A DNA stretch of 31,164 nucleotides from Vairimorpha apis BRL 01 (Eukaryota > Microsporidia > Nosematidae), in NCBI GenBank assembly GCA_000447185.1, contig KE647117.1, positions 33,706 through 64,869 of the forward strand, read 5' to 3'. The position numbers and the translations under genes were made by a program. Positions 1 to 9,925 of this stretch are shown piece by piece. Below the pieces are notes generated by a model. The model worked only from the letters and a program-made list of their open reading frames with translations. It was not told where the DNA came from and did not search any database. Numbering within the stretch: position 1 is the first letter of the stretch; each line of letters opens with the position of its first letter.

Positions 1-236
1 TTTTTTAATAGTATTATTTATTATTAATAAATGAAGTATACTGTATTTTAAAAGATTTATTTTGTTATTTATAAGTTCTAAAGTTTTTTTCATATAAATT
101 TAGACATTGATAATAAATTCTTTAAAAAAATTTTAAAAAATATTTATTACAACAAAGCTTAAAAATTGTTTTCTATAATTACAAACAAATAAAACAACCT
201 TTAAACACAAATGATAAAATTAATTTTTTTTATAAT
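1..236. other. A+T-rich flank, no gene seen
   Basis: This is extremely A+T-rich sequence downstream of the Mg2+ channel gene. It has no open frame of useful length and no structured RNA signature that I can see. It presumably holds the 3' end signal of the neighbouring minus-strand gene, but no specific polyadenylation motif stands out from the background. Confidence 0.5.
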
Positions 237-1431
237 TTAAAAACTTTTACCTTTTACTTTATAATGTCCATACATAAAGTATAATAAAACACTGAAAAAA
301 GGTCCTAGCATACACAAAAACCAAAACCAAAATATGCTTTTTTCATCCTGCCATGGAACTTTGACATTCATTCCCCATAGACCTGCTATGGTTTGACATG
401 GTAAAAAAACAAAAGCTATCTGTGAAAATCTATTCATCACTTTGTTCATACAATTAGCTTCTCTACTTTGTTCCATATCAACAAGAGCAAGAAACAAATC
501 CTGTGATCTCTCTAATATCATATTATATTCGACAGCTAATTTTTGTTGTCTTTTAAAATCTTTATACGAATCATTTAATAAATCTGTTATTTTTTTTGAA
601 ATTTTGATGATGGTTTTTTAATTTTTCTAAAATGATAATTTTTGGACGAATAAACTGTCTAAAATTATAAAGTTGGTAAACCATTTCAAAATTATTTTTT
701 AAAGTATCTGACATTTCATAACTCATATTTTTTGACATAGCTTTTTGAGCAGTACTTTCTGGTTTCACATTTTCTAATACATGTTTGACATCTTGCAAAA
801 ATTCAATAATAATTGAATAAAAAACCCAATCTGGATATAAAGTTGTATGTGAAGAAATTGTTGACAAAAAATTTAAAATATCTTTAATACCTGTCCATCT
901 CTTGTCATGTGTAGTAATAATAAAATTCTTAAAAATTAAAATGTTAAAATCAATATCTTCAGTTCCTAAATCACATGTACTCAATAATTTCATACTTAAA
1001 AAAATATAATTTTTAAAATATTCTAATTTTTCATCTGTATTCTTCTCCCTTATATCTATTAAAGTAACATCATGTACTCCTAAATGATTACCAAGTATTT
1101 CTAAATCTTGTTCAGTTGGATTAAAAATATTTAACCAATAAAATTTTTGCTTTAACAGATTTATATCTAAAATTTCAGATTCAATTAAGTTTGTATTTTT
1201 AGAATAAAAAATATATTTTAAATTTTTTAATGTTCTGTATTTACAAAAATCAATAATTTTACCATTAAGTTTTAAATCATCGACAAGCATGTCGTCATTA
1301 GAAAGACGTTCTATATTATATAACATTCTGTATATGTTTTGTGTGTAATTACCGCGCTTCATTTTCCTATAAATAGTTATTATCTCATTTATTATATCTA
1401 AATTTCCATTTTTTTCAATTGATTTGGCCAT
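237..1431 (-). CDS. CorA/Alr1-type Mg2+ channel, one frameshift
   Basis: Predicted divalent-cation (Mg2+) channel of the CorA/Alr1/Mrs2 superfamily, about 398 codons. The N-terminal cytoplasmic part contains the family pattern W-L-x-I-x-N-P-T-E followed by a hydrophobic, acidic segment (LGVHDVTLIDIREK). The C-terminal 94 residues carry the hallmark: a first membrane helix ending in the signature Gly-Met-Asn (GLWGMNVKVPW), a short acidic loop, and a second helix rich in Trp, Phe and Leu with a basic tail. The frame breaks at the eight-T run 590-597, where one extra base separates the two halves. The intervening residues (ITDLLNDSYKDFKRQQ) continue the long helix normally preceding the first membrane segment. 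The ATG at 1431 is the first in frame. The GMN plus two-helix end makes the superfamily call firm; assignment to the fungal plasma-membrane Alr branch is inference. It is either a sequencing indel or a recent break. Confidence 0.85.
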
Positions 1432-2520
1432 GGTTTATAAAAAAATAAAATTTTATTTTAAAACAAACAAATAAAAATTAATTAATTTAAAACTATCATT
1501 TAGATGTTTTATTTTTTCGTTATTTTATGAAGTTATATTAATTAAATACGTGTAAAGAATTTATTTAATAGTTTAAAAATATTTGTAAATTCTAAAAATT
1601 ATCAATTTAATAAAATTAAAAAATGATTGACTGATTAAAATTTGTGAAATCTTCCAGATTATCAATTCATTTAGATATAATAATATTAATTTTAAAAATT
1701 TTTTTTTGCAAATTAAAAAATTAAATAAAAACTTTTTGATATAGTTAAAAAAAAATTTAAAAAGAGAAATTTTAAATATTTGATAGAATTTTAATGTTTA
1801 AATTTATTTATAAACAAATTTTATATTTTTTATTTCATAGTATGCTTTTTCTTCTATATTTTACTTAATTAAAAAATAAATAAATATATAATATTATTTT
1901 ATAAAAAATAAAACATAAATAACTTTTTAATAATAATTTTAATTTTAATTTTATATAGCTTTGAATATTTAAAAATTATTTAAATAGAATTATTCAAGGG
2001 TTTTTTATTTTTATTAATTACTTTTATTGTAAACAAAATGATTTATTTATCTATATCATGGATATATTTACTATCTTAATATATTATTATTTATTTTCTT
2101 TTTTAAATTTTATTACAAATTTTTGCAATTAAAGGCTTTTTTATAGTTTATTTGTAAATTTTGATAATGTAATTCAAAAAATATTTTTTAAACAATTTAT
2201 TTCAAAAATATTATTTTTTGACTTGTAATAAAATTATGATTAAATTTAATAGTAATTACATTAGAAATTTTAATTCTAAATGTATTAAGATATAACTAAA
2301 AAATATATATATAGTATATAATAAGACAATTTTTTGATATGGTTTAAAAAATACATTATTTTAATAATTTTTGTTTTAAAAAATAATTTGATAAATTGTT
2401 AAAAGAATTTTTTCAACATAAAAGTTATAGATATATTTTTAAATAAATAGTTAACTGACTTTTTGCCTTTTAAAATATATCTAAACTAAAAATTATAAAA
2501 ATTATTTTAGGTATATTGTT
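1432..2520. other. Intergenic, no gene seen
   Basis: About 1.1 kb of A+T-rich DNA between two minus-strand genes. It must contain the 5' region of the Mg2+ channel gene and the 3' end of the enolase gene. I found no open frame, repeat or RNA that I can support. Confidence 0.5.
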
Positions 2521-3770
2521 TTATTTGTGCAAACACTCTTGAATCCTTAACAATTGATTATATTTAGCTACTCTTTCACCTCTACAAGGAGCACCTGATT
2601 TTATATAATCCGCACCTATTCCTACTGATAAATCACTTATAAAAGTGTCTTCTGTTTTCTCCGCTTCTATGTGAAATCATGATCTTCATTCCAAATGACC
2701 TGGCCATGTTTACGGCTTTTAATGTTTCGCAAACAGTACCTATTTGATTTGGTTTAACTAAAAGAACATTACATAACTTTTTCTCTCCTGCAATTTTTAT
2801 AAGATTATAGTTTGTTACAGTAAGATCGTCACCAACAATTTGCAAACTTTTAGGTGCTTTTTTACTAAACATTGACCATCCTTGAATGTCGTCCTCTGAA
2901 AATGGATCTTCTATTACTGTATATTTGTGGATAAGATTTTAACATATTTAAATAATAATCACATAATTCTTCTGTTGAATATGAATCATCTGTGATATAA
3001 TATTTTCCATCAATAAAAAAACTATTTGCGGCTACATCAAGAGCTATTTTAAAATTTTTTTTGTTGCATTCATTTCCTGCTTGTATCAAAAGTTCAATAC
3101 CTTCAGATATGGAATTTATTGGTGGTGCAAATCCACCTTCATCTCCAACTGATGTAAACAAACTACCATATTTTTTTGATATTATAGACTTTAATGAGTG
3201 ATAAAACACACTAGCGCTTTCAATACTTTCATTTATATCATCTGTATCAAAACAAATCATTATTTCTTGTATTTTAAAATCATTTCCAGAATGCATTCCA
3301 CCATTAAGTACGTTAAAATGAGGCTTCGGCATTTGTAGTGATGTATTATATATTGTACTGATATATTTAAACAAAGGTAAATTATTTAATTTTGCTGCAA
3401 GTTTGCAAAAAGAAAGAGAAAATGGTAGTAGTGCATTAACTCCAATATTTTCTTTATTTTTAGAAGTATCAATTGTTAACATTAATTCATCAACACTATT
3501 AGAGTTTTTAATATCAACATCGGATTTTTTTAAAAAAGGAAATATTACATTTTTTATAATTTTATGTACACCATCTATATTTTTTCCATTATATCTAGAT
3601 TTATTATCTACTAAAACAACACATTCGTTTTTTCCTGTGGATGCACCTGATGGGCATGATGATCTATAAACCTTTCCATCATAAATTAAATCCAATTCTG
3701 ATGTTGGATTTCCACGACTATCTAAAATTGTTCTGCTTTTGTAAGTAATATTGACCTCTGATAATTTCAT
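2521..3770 (-). CDS. ENO1: Enolase (phosphopyruvate hydratase), two frameshifts
   Basis: Enolase converts 2-phosphoglycerate to phosphoenolpyruvate in cytosolic glycolysis. Read across two frame changes the gene gives about 415 residues, close to the usual 430-440. Conserved pieces in order are DSRGNPT (17-23), the SGASTG loop (41-46), the active-site His in NGGMHSGND (about 160), Glu in QEIMI (169), VGDEGGFAP (208-216) and Asp in [10 protein letters not shown] (245). After the first break come [13 protein letters not shown] and [10 protein letters not shown] with the catalytic Lys, then SHRSGE. After the second break come the Lys-Ser-Gly of [18 protein letters not shown] and the stop at 2521. 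The breaks are single extra bases near 2918-2925 and in the T run near 2655-2658. Every catalytic and Mg2+-binding residue I can check is retained, so the breaks are more likely technical than pseudogenisation. Its presence implies an organism that keeps glycolysis. Confidence 0.95.
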
Positions 3771-4296
3771 GTAAATTTATCTGATTTTGCTTAAATATAT
3801 TTTATGACCAATAGTTATTTTCGTAAACAAATAAAAATTTTATTGATTATTTCATCAAATACAATCTTTCTAATATTACATTGATTTATCTGATCTTTTT
3901 CTATAATTTATTTATTAGAATTTTATTTTTTTAACTTTTACACATCAAAAAAAAATTAAATTAACATTTTCCATCATTTTTCTAATAAATAACTAAGTAA
4001 ATAATTTTTTTATAAATATTAAATATATGTTTTATATCATTAATTTTTAAAAATTTCAGTTGAATATTGATTTATTTTATATATGTTTTATTACAAATTT
4101 TTACATAACTTATAATTATTTTTTTTTGTAGTTTAATTTTTAAATTTTGTTTTACAAACTCTTTTTCTATCAATTTATTAAACATTAATAAATTTTTTTA
4201 TTATTTTTAAAATAAAACTTTATAATAATAATTAATAAATTTCTTAAATTCATGTTATTCTTAAGTTTTCAGTAATTTAATCCCTACATTGATACT
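3771..4296. other. Intergenic, no gene seen
   Basis: About 0.5 kb between two minus-strand genes, holding the upstream region of enolase and the 3' side of a membrane-protein gene. It is A+T-rich with no supported open frame. The hexamer found before the membrane-protein family is absent upstream of enolase. Confidence 0.5.
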
Positions 4297-4746
4297 TTAT
4301 CCAAATTTAAATCTTGACAAATATTGTAAATAATTAAAATTGCTTGGTATATTAATATCAAAAATCAGAAAAGTTTTCAAAATGAATATATTTACACCGA
4401 GTACTATTTTTAAGCCAATATTTAAAAAAGCGATTATAGTATAAACTATTAGAAATGGAAAAAAAAGCATATTACTAGGTGTGGTCCATACAAAAAATAT
4501 TCCTAATATTACATAAATAAAACCACCAATTACACCCAAAAATGAAAAATACACTATTTTTCTATTAAAATACCAAAAAATTGCAATTCCAATTGGTATA
4601 GCACAGGCTATATCCGCCAAAGCTAATACTGATGTTGCGATTGTTGGCATCCATGTAAAATTTATAAATACATATACTAACATGAGATCTAAAATAGAAG
4701 AGGCTACAAAAATTATCTTTGACAATGAAAATGATGGTATGTACAT
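4297..4746 (-). CDS. Four-helix membrane protein, family member 1
   Basis: A 149-residue very hydrophobic protein of unknown function and the best-preserved member of a four-gene family in this window. Four membrane helices are visible at roughly residues 9-28, 37-60, 68-91 and 95-117. A conserved signature lies between helices 2 and 3: FWYFNRKIV followed by S-x-L-G. After helix 4 comes the second family signature, GVNIFILKTFLIFD, likely an amphipathic segment at the membrane face, and a short tail ending RFKFG. The N-terminus MYIPSFSLSKI is nearly identical to member 4 (MYIPSFKLSKI), which fixes the start. The hexamer AAGGAG lies 39 nt before the ATG, as in the paralogs. I do not recognise the family; tetraspan or MARVEL-like folds are possible but unsupported. 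It is the only member on the minus strand. Confidence 0.85.
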   Translation of the reverse strand: MYIPSFSLSKIIFVASSILDLMLVYVFINFTWMPTIATSVLALADIACAIPIGIAIFWYFNRKIVYFSFLGVIGGFIYVILGIFFVWTTPSNMLFFPFLIVYTIIAFLNIGLKIVLGVNIFILKTFLIFDINIPSNFNYLQYLSRFKFG

Positions 4747-4779
4747 TTAAAATTTTAGTTTGATTTCTATTATTTATAG

Positions 4780-4785
4780 CTCCTT
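4780..4785 (-). promoter_or_regulatory. AAGGAG element of family member 1
   Basis: On the minus strand the hexamer AAGGAG begins 39 nt before the ATG at 4746. All four paralogs have the same hexamer at nearly the same distance (39-41 nt). It is too far from the start codon to be a ribosome binding site and this is a eukaryote, so a core promoter or 5'-UTR element is inferred. Confidence 0.6.
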
Positions 4786-6486
4786 TATAAAAACGGGAAA
4801 ATATCAAAATTAAAACGTATTGGTATAAATTTAAAAAAATTTAATAATAAGATATAAAAACTTCTTTATAAAAAATAAAATTTTTAATTTTGTTTTCACT
4901 TAAATTAATATTTTTGAATCATTTTTTTAGAGTTTAAATAAAAAATATTTATAAAATTATATTTAATAGATTTTTTAAATAAAACTTATATCTTTTTAAA
5001 TAATAAATTGAAATATTAATAATTTTAACAAAATAACATCTGTTGAAATACGAATATATAATTTTTTTCAATAACATTATATTTTTTATCTACACATCCA
5101 AAATATATATATTATATATTAATTTTTATAAAATTCTATTATATATTACATACATCCTATTTATTAAAAAATTAGTTAAAATTTAAATTACATGTAATAT
5201 CATTTTTTGGTTTATTTAATAAGTTCAAAAACATATATAATATAAATTTTTCTATCAAATTTTACTTAGTAACATATGAAACATATTTAACTTTTATTGT
5301 AAGATAAAATTATATCGATAAAAAAATTTATATTTAATTAATTATATTTATAGAAGAAATGCAATTTATTTGTAGAAATATAAATTTTAGATTTTTATAA
5401 AAATGAACAAAACGAAAAAATTGATCAAGAAGTATATTTGATTTTTGAATTTATTTAAAAATATAAAAAAATTTAGTAAAATTCTTTAATATTTAAATAA
5501 TTATGTATTTTAAAATTTATATATAATTTTAAATTCATTTGTTTTGGTTTAAATAAAAAATAATTATTAATGTTTCTTTAATATAAACATAATTATAAAA
5601 TTATATTAAATTTACATAATCTTTTTAATTAAAAAAGATTAATCAAAAAAAACACCTAATAATGAAATAAGTGATGCTTAAAAAATAATTTATGTATTTA
5701 TATAATAGTTTTTAAATTTTGTATTAGCAATTATATTCAAGAAAAATAAAATTCTATGTAAAGTTATAACATTAAAAACATCAGACTTTAACAAATCATA
5801 ATTGTTTTATAATTTTAAAATAATAAAAATACTGTATGTTTAAACATTTGAAAAGTTTTATAAATACAATTTTAAAAAAAACTTATATTATTTTAAAAAT
5901 TAAAAGATAATTATACGTAATTTTAAATAGTTTATTTTTTTAAATTTAAATCATTTTAATTTTTATTCTACTAAAAGTTGTACAAAAGTTTTTATTTAAA
6001 AAACACATTACAGATTAAGAAAAAAAGGTTTTAGTGAAAGAAATTAAATACTTAATAGCGAAACAATATCAACTTTATCTAATCTTGACAAAAAAGATAC
6101 ATTATTTTAAGTAGCATTATATTTTAAATAAAGTTTGATAAAAATAAAACATACAATTATATTTAATAATAATTTTTATTTTGAAATTAAAATAAATAGG
6201 TTAACATAATAATACAACTTTTTTGAGATAAATAACTTTAAGTTTTATTTTCATGAATCACTCAACTCTATTTTTTTGTAATTTCATGTAATTTTTGATT
6301 TTAAAATGATATATTGTAACATTCTTAGAATTTTTTATTTAATTTAATGACATTCTTTTGGACATTGATATTTGATATGATTGATTTATACTAGATTAAT
6401 AATTTAAATTCTAAGGTCAAATTTTTTAAAATTTATTTTTGATTATTCAATAAAATTAATTATTTAAAAAAATATTGATATTTTTT
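4786..6486. other. Intergenic between divergent paralogs 1 and 2
   Basis: About 1.7 kb separating two divergently transcribed family members. It is nearly pure A+T with no supported open frame. Around 6000-6110 a faint match to the degenerate repeat seen at 7437 and 13283 may be present (ACAGATTAAGA, then TTAATAGCGAAACAA), on the same strand as member 2. I consider that match tentative. Confidence 0.4.
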
Positions 6487-6492
6487 AAGGAG
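6487..6492 (+). promoter_or_regulatory. AAGGAG element of family member 2
   Basis: AAGGAG begins 40 nt before the ATG at 6527, preceded by a T run and followed only by A and T up to the start codon. Its position matches the same hexamer in the other three paralogs. Confidence 0.6.
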
Positions 6493-6526
6493 AAAATAAA
6501 ATATAATTTAAAAATTATTTTATTAA

Positions 6527-7030
6527 ATGAAGTTGTTTAAATCATTAAGAATTTTATTTTTTGTGTCTAACTCTATTGATTTTATTATAATTTTATTACT
6601 TTTAAAATCTTTACAATTTTCTTTATACTTAGAAGTAGTTATTTATATTATTAAGTTAAGTTTTATGTTTTCAATTTTTGTAACAACATTTTTATATTTT
6701 AATCGAAAAATTATTAACCTATCACTTTTAGGTTGTTTTTGTGATATAATTTTTATATTAATCTTATTAATTATTGTTGTTAGTAAATTAATAATAAAAA
6801 ATTTATGTAAATTACTTTTATTAGGAATATTATTCTTAATAAATTTAATATTTAAAATTTTAATTATTAAAAATTTACATATTTTAAAAACTTTTCTAAT
6901 ATTTGATGCATTAATTCCTAGTTTAGATTGTTATTTAGAGCAACAAAGTTTAATAGGAGGACCTCAAGAAGTATTTAGAGGGAGAAGAGAAATTTATGAA
7001 AGTCAACTAGAAGATTATTATGGGCCATAA
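6527..7030 (+). CDS. Four-helix membrane protein, family member 2
   Basis: A 167-residue membrane protein of unknown function. It shares with members 1 and 4 the signature YFNRKI followed by S-x-x-G between helices 2 and 3, and the post-helix-4 motif HILKTFLIFDALIPS, almost the same as in member 1. Helices lie near residues 8-29, 36-59, 68-89 and 93-113. It differs in a longer charged C-terminal tail (about residues 143-167; GGPQEVFRGRREIY, then an acidic end), a plausible cytoplasmic interaction segment. Leu and Ile codons dominate, so the overall similarity is inflated by composition; the two motifs and the upstream hexamer are the real evidence of kinship. The frame is intact. The spacing from AAGGAG supports the ATG at 6527. 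Confidence 0.8.
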   Translation: MKLFKSLRILFFVSNSIDFIIILLLLKSLQFSLYLEVVIYIIKLSFMFSIFVTTFLYFNRKIINLSLLGCFCDIIFILILLIIVVSKLIIKNLCKLLLLGILFLINLIFKILIIKNLHILKTFLIFDALIPSLDCYLEQQSLIGGPQEVFRGRREIYESQLEDYYGP

Positions 7031-7436
7031 TAATTGATATAATAAATTTTAAAACATAATGAGATTTAATGTATTTTAAAACTAAAAATATAAATTTTTT
7101 GAATGAAAAAAATAATGTTTGTTAAAAAAATGTATGTTTTTAAAAATTTTAATAAATGAAAAATAATGTTTATTTTTATAATTTTACTTCAAAAATATTA
7201 TATTAAATACTTTATATTTTTTAAAAAAATAATTTTTGTTTAATTCTTATAATATTTGGAATTTTTTTAATTGTATAATATTTAAAATTTTTTTTTATAT
7301 ACAAAATATTATAATTTTAAATTTAAATTATCATGTAGAAAAAACATGATTGTTTAACATTTTACAATTATTCAATAAATAAAAAAATCATTTAATTTTA
7401 TTATTAAGAAATTATCATACATCTAATCATTAACTT
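7031..7436. other. Intergenic, no gene seen
   Basis: About 0.4 kb of A+T-rich sequence after member 2, with no supported open frame. It contains a short near-palindrome around 7331-7350 (CATGTAGAAAAAACATG), which could form a hairpin but has no other support. Confidence 0.35.
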
Positions 7437-7586
7437 TTAAGAAAACTCTATAGAGTGTTTCTTTGAAATACAGAAGAGAAGATGACTTGATGTCAGCGAA
7501 GAAATAAAAGAACCAAAACTCTTATTCTAAGTAAACTCGTTTGGTATGTAAAGTGTTTAATGTAATAATGAAATTAACCCTTAAAT
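7437..7586 (+). repeat. Degenerate dispersed repeat, copy 1
   Basis: A patch with more G and C than its surroundings. It contains GAAATACAGAAGAGAAGA and ends in AAATTAACCCTTAAAT. The same order of blocks occurs at 13283-13430 on this strand, and a related block runs on the opposite strand at 22958-23250. All reading frames are broken. The end lies 507 nt before the start of family member 3, matching the 505 nt between copy 2 and member 4. It may be a retroelement remnant or the end of a gene duplicated along with the family. Confidence 0.55.
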
Positions 7587-8052
7587 AAAAAAGCTATATT
7601 ACTAAAAAAAACAAAAATTTATTTTTTATTTTAAAATGTCAAATATTATTAGTTAATATTAAATTAGTATTAAAATTTGTTCTGATTTTTTTATAAACTA
7701 CGCGTATAAGTTTATAATTTATTATATTTATAATTGTTTTAACATCTTTGTTGTTTACTCATTGAAAGTTTAATTTTTTTAGATATTTTTACAACTATTT
7801 AATAGTTATTTAATTAAACAAAAAAAATTATGTGCTATTTTCTAAATTCATGAAATAATTTTAAAAATTTAAATTATAATTTTATTAAAAAAATTAAATA
7901 AATCTGTAAAAATTTAATATATTTAAAATTTTTAAAATAAAAATTAAAAAAAATAATTTTTGTAGTTTATTGATGACAGGTTATTAATAAACTTCATTTA
8001 TATCATTTTTTGAATCAATAAAAATAAAAATCATCTTATTTATTGATTATGT
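7587..8052. other. Upstream region of family member 3
   Basis: About 0.5 kb between the degenerate repeat and the AAGGAG element of member 3. Apart from ATGACAGG at 7973-7980 it is plain A+T-rich sequence with no supported open frame. Confidence 0.45.
7973..7980 (+). promoter_or_regulatory. ATGACAGG shared upstream motif
   Basis: The octamer ATGACAGG followed by TTA lies 120 nt before the ATG of member 3. The same string, also followed by TTA, lies 92 nt before member 4. It is absent upstream of members 1 and 2. It is either a control element or residue of a common duplicated ancestor. Confidence 0.4.
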
Positions 8053-8058
8053 AAGGAG
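8053..8058 (+). promoter_or_regulatory. AAGGAG element of family member 3
   Basis: AAGGAG begins 40 nt before the ATG at 8093. The matching spacing in the paralogs supports 8093 as the start, although the protein then lacks the MYIPSF-type N-terminus of members 1 and 4. Confidence 0.6.
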
Positions 8059-8092
8059 TAATGATATATATTAAAAACCATACCACCTAGCA

Positions 8093-8602
8093 ATGATAGT
8101 GTTTGTGGTTGGATTATCTTTAATTTTAGATGTATTTGTAATATATGTTGTACTCAAACGTTTAGCAATTCCTAGCTTTGTAAGTAAAATACTTACTTTT
8201 TTATTTGTCATTTGCAATATTATAATAATTCTTGGTTTGTTTGTGACATCAAGCGCAATTATTCAAAATTTGGCTTTCTTTGCAAGTATTATTAATGTTT
8301 TTTACATTATAATGGCTACCATATTGATGTGGATATGGCCAAGTAAAAAATTTTATTTTCCTATACTCATTATTTTTACTATATTAGCAGGTTTAGATGT
8401 GTTTTTAAAAATAATTATCGGAATAGATATTTATATACTAAAATCCTTTTCAATGGCAAAAAAATTTCTTCCTTCTGGTAGTGATAAATCTAATGATAAA
8501 GTGGATGATAAATCCAAAGGGTTATTAGATTCTGGAAAGCAATTATTTGATAAAAATAAAGAAAGTGCCGAAAAATTAAAAAAAAATTTACCATTCGGAT
8601 AA
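8093..8602 (+). CDS. Four-helix membrane protein, family member 3
   Basis: A 169-residue member of the local four-helix family and the most diverged one. The opening MIVFVVGLSLILDVFVIYV aligns with SKIIFVASSILDLMLVYVF of member 1, so it starts about ten residues later. Helices lie near 2-21, 27-49, 57-80 and 87-107. The Y-F-N-R signature between helices 2 and 3 is gone (replaced by SSAIIQNLAFF), while the second signature is kept as GIDIYILKSF. The tail (about residues 124-169) is highly charged, Lys/Asp/Ser-rich (SNDKVDDKSKG) and ends in NLPFG, reminiscent of the RFKFG end of member 1. Codon use is less extreme in A+T than in member 2. Function is unknown. The frame is intact from the ATG to the stop. 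Confidence 0.85.
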   Translation: MIVFVVGLSLILDVFVIYVVLKRLAIPSFVSKILTFLFVICNIIIILGLFVTSSAIIQNLAFFASIINVFYIIMATILMWIWPSKKFYFPILIIFTILAGLDVFLKIIIGIDIYILKSFSMAKKFLPSGSDKSNDKVDDKSKGLLDSGKQLFDKNKESAEKLKKNLPFG

Positions 8603-9925
8603 ATAAATTCTCTTTTTAAATCAGATAAATTGTAAAAATTGTTACCATAAGTTTAATATAAAATCAAGTATTATTTAATTTCTTATTATAGCAGTTTTTT
8701 ATTATTTTTTAAATATTTTTACAAATAAGTAACAATAAGCTTTTTTTTATAATTACTTAATCAGTGCAATAAAAAATTCATATATATATATTTATAATTT
8801 TGCATACATATACAAAAGTGTCAAATATATGTTAATTGGTAAATTACATTATCTTTTTAGCAAAAATATTTTTGTATTATAAAAAAATTAAAAATTTAAA
8901 TTTTGTAAAATTAATTTCTTTTAAATTTTCAAAGTTATATAATATATTAAATATATATTTAAGATAATGCAGATTAAAAGTACTACATCTTAAATATTTC
9001 AAAAATAAGCTAACAAAATCTATTTAATTTATAATAAACTGAAGTGTTATTAAATGTTATTGTTGTAATAATTTGAATAAAAGATAAAAACAAATTAAAT
9101 ATTTGCAAATTTATAAAATGTTTTTTTTAATAAATTAAAAATACATTATATATTTTTTTATAAACATATTTTTTCATAATATTTTGCTAAATTTTATTTA
9201 ATAAATTTACATTATGTTTTTTATTAATAAATCTTTTTTAAAATTCGATACGATAAAACTTTATTATTATTAATAGAATAATTAATTTATCATAATATCA
9301 GCTTCATTGTATTAGATTTTTTTATTAAAATTTAAAATTTTAATTCTAATCTAAAATTAGAACTAAATTTGATTTGACAATAATGTTCGTTTATTTTTAT
9401 ATATAATAGCTTTTAATTTTCGATATTAACTATGAATTCGCTTATTGATGAAAACTTATAAAACTTGTAAATAATATTAATCGTTAAATTTTATTATAAA
9501 CTATAAGCTAGATATTCGTATTTAAAAAAATATATAAAATTTTAACATTTTAAAGTTTTATTTAATATTATATTTTAAAAATATTTACTTTAATATTTTT
9601 TTTTAAATATATATTATAAATAATAAAAATATTATCATTATAATTTATATTTTGTGAAATAAACTTATTAAATGATGTAAAATTAATATTAAATTTAATG
9701 TAAATTATTAATTATAATATATTTGTTTTATTATAATTATTATAATGAATTTTAGCGATAAAAATTTCAAAACAATGTTTTTATTTATTAAACTTAATTA
9801 TCCAAAATAATTTCATTAGTTATCTTAGTTAAAAAAAAATTTTATATTAAATTCAAAATTTAATATAAAATTAATAAATTAATAATTGATAAATAATATT
9901 TAAGAATAAAAATTTTACTCTTGTA
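8603..9925. other. Intergenic, no gene seen
   Basis: About 1.3 kb of A+T-rich DNA with short AT dinucleotide runs (for example near 8780-8800) and no supported gene. A short ATG frame near 9431 stops after nine codons and is not a gene. Confidence 0.5.

Noticed and set aside
3403..3669. 88-codon plus-strand open frame
   Set aside because: Antisense shadow of enolase, which has unambiguous catalytic motifs on the other strand.
4565..4807. 80-codon minus-strand open frame overlapping member 1
   Set aside because: An out-of-frame shadow of the membrane-protein gene and its leader.
8051..8090. A 5' intron in member 3 (GTAAGG to CCTAG just before the ATG)
   Set aside because: The boundaries fit by chance only in this paralog; the other three lack GT and AG at matching positions, and no coding frame would be joined.
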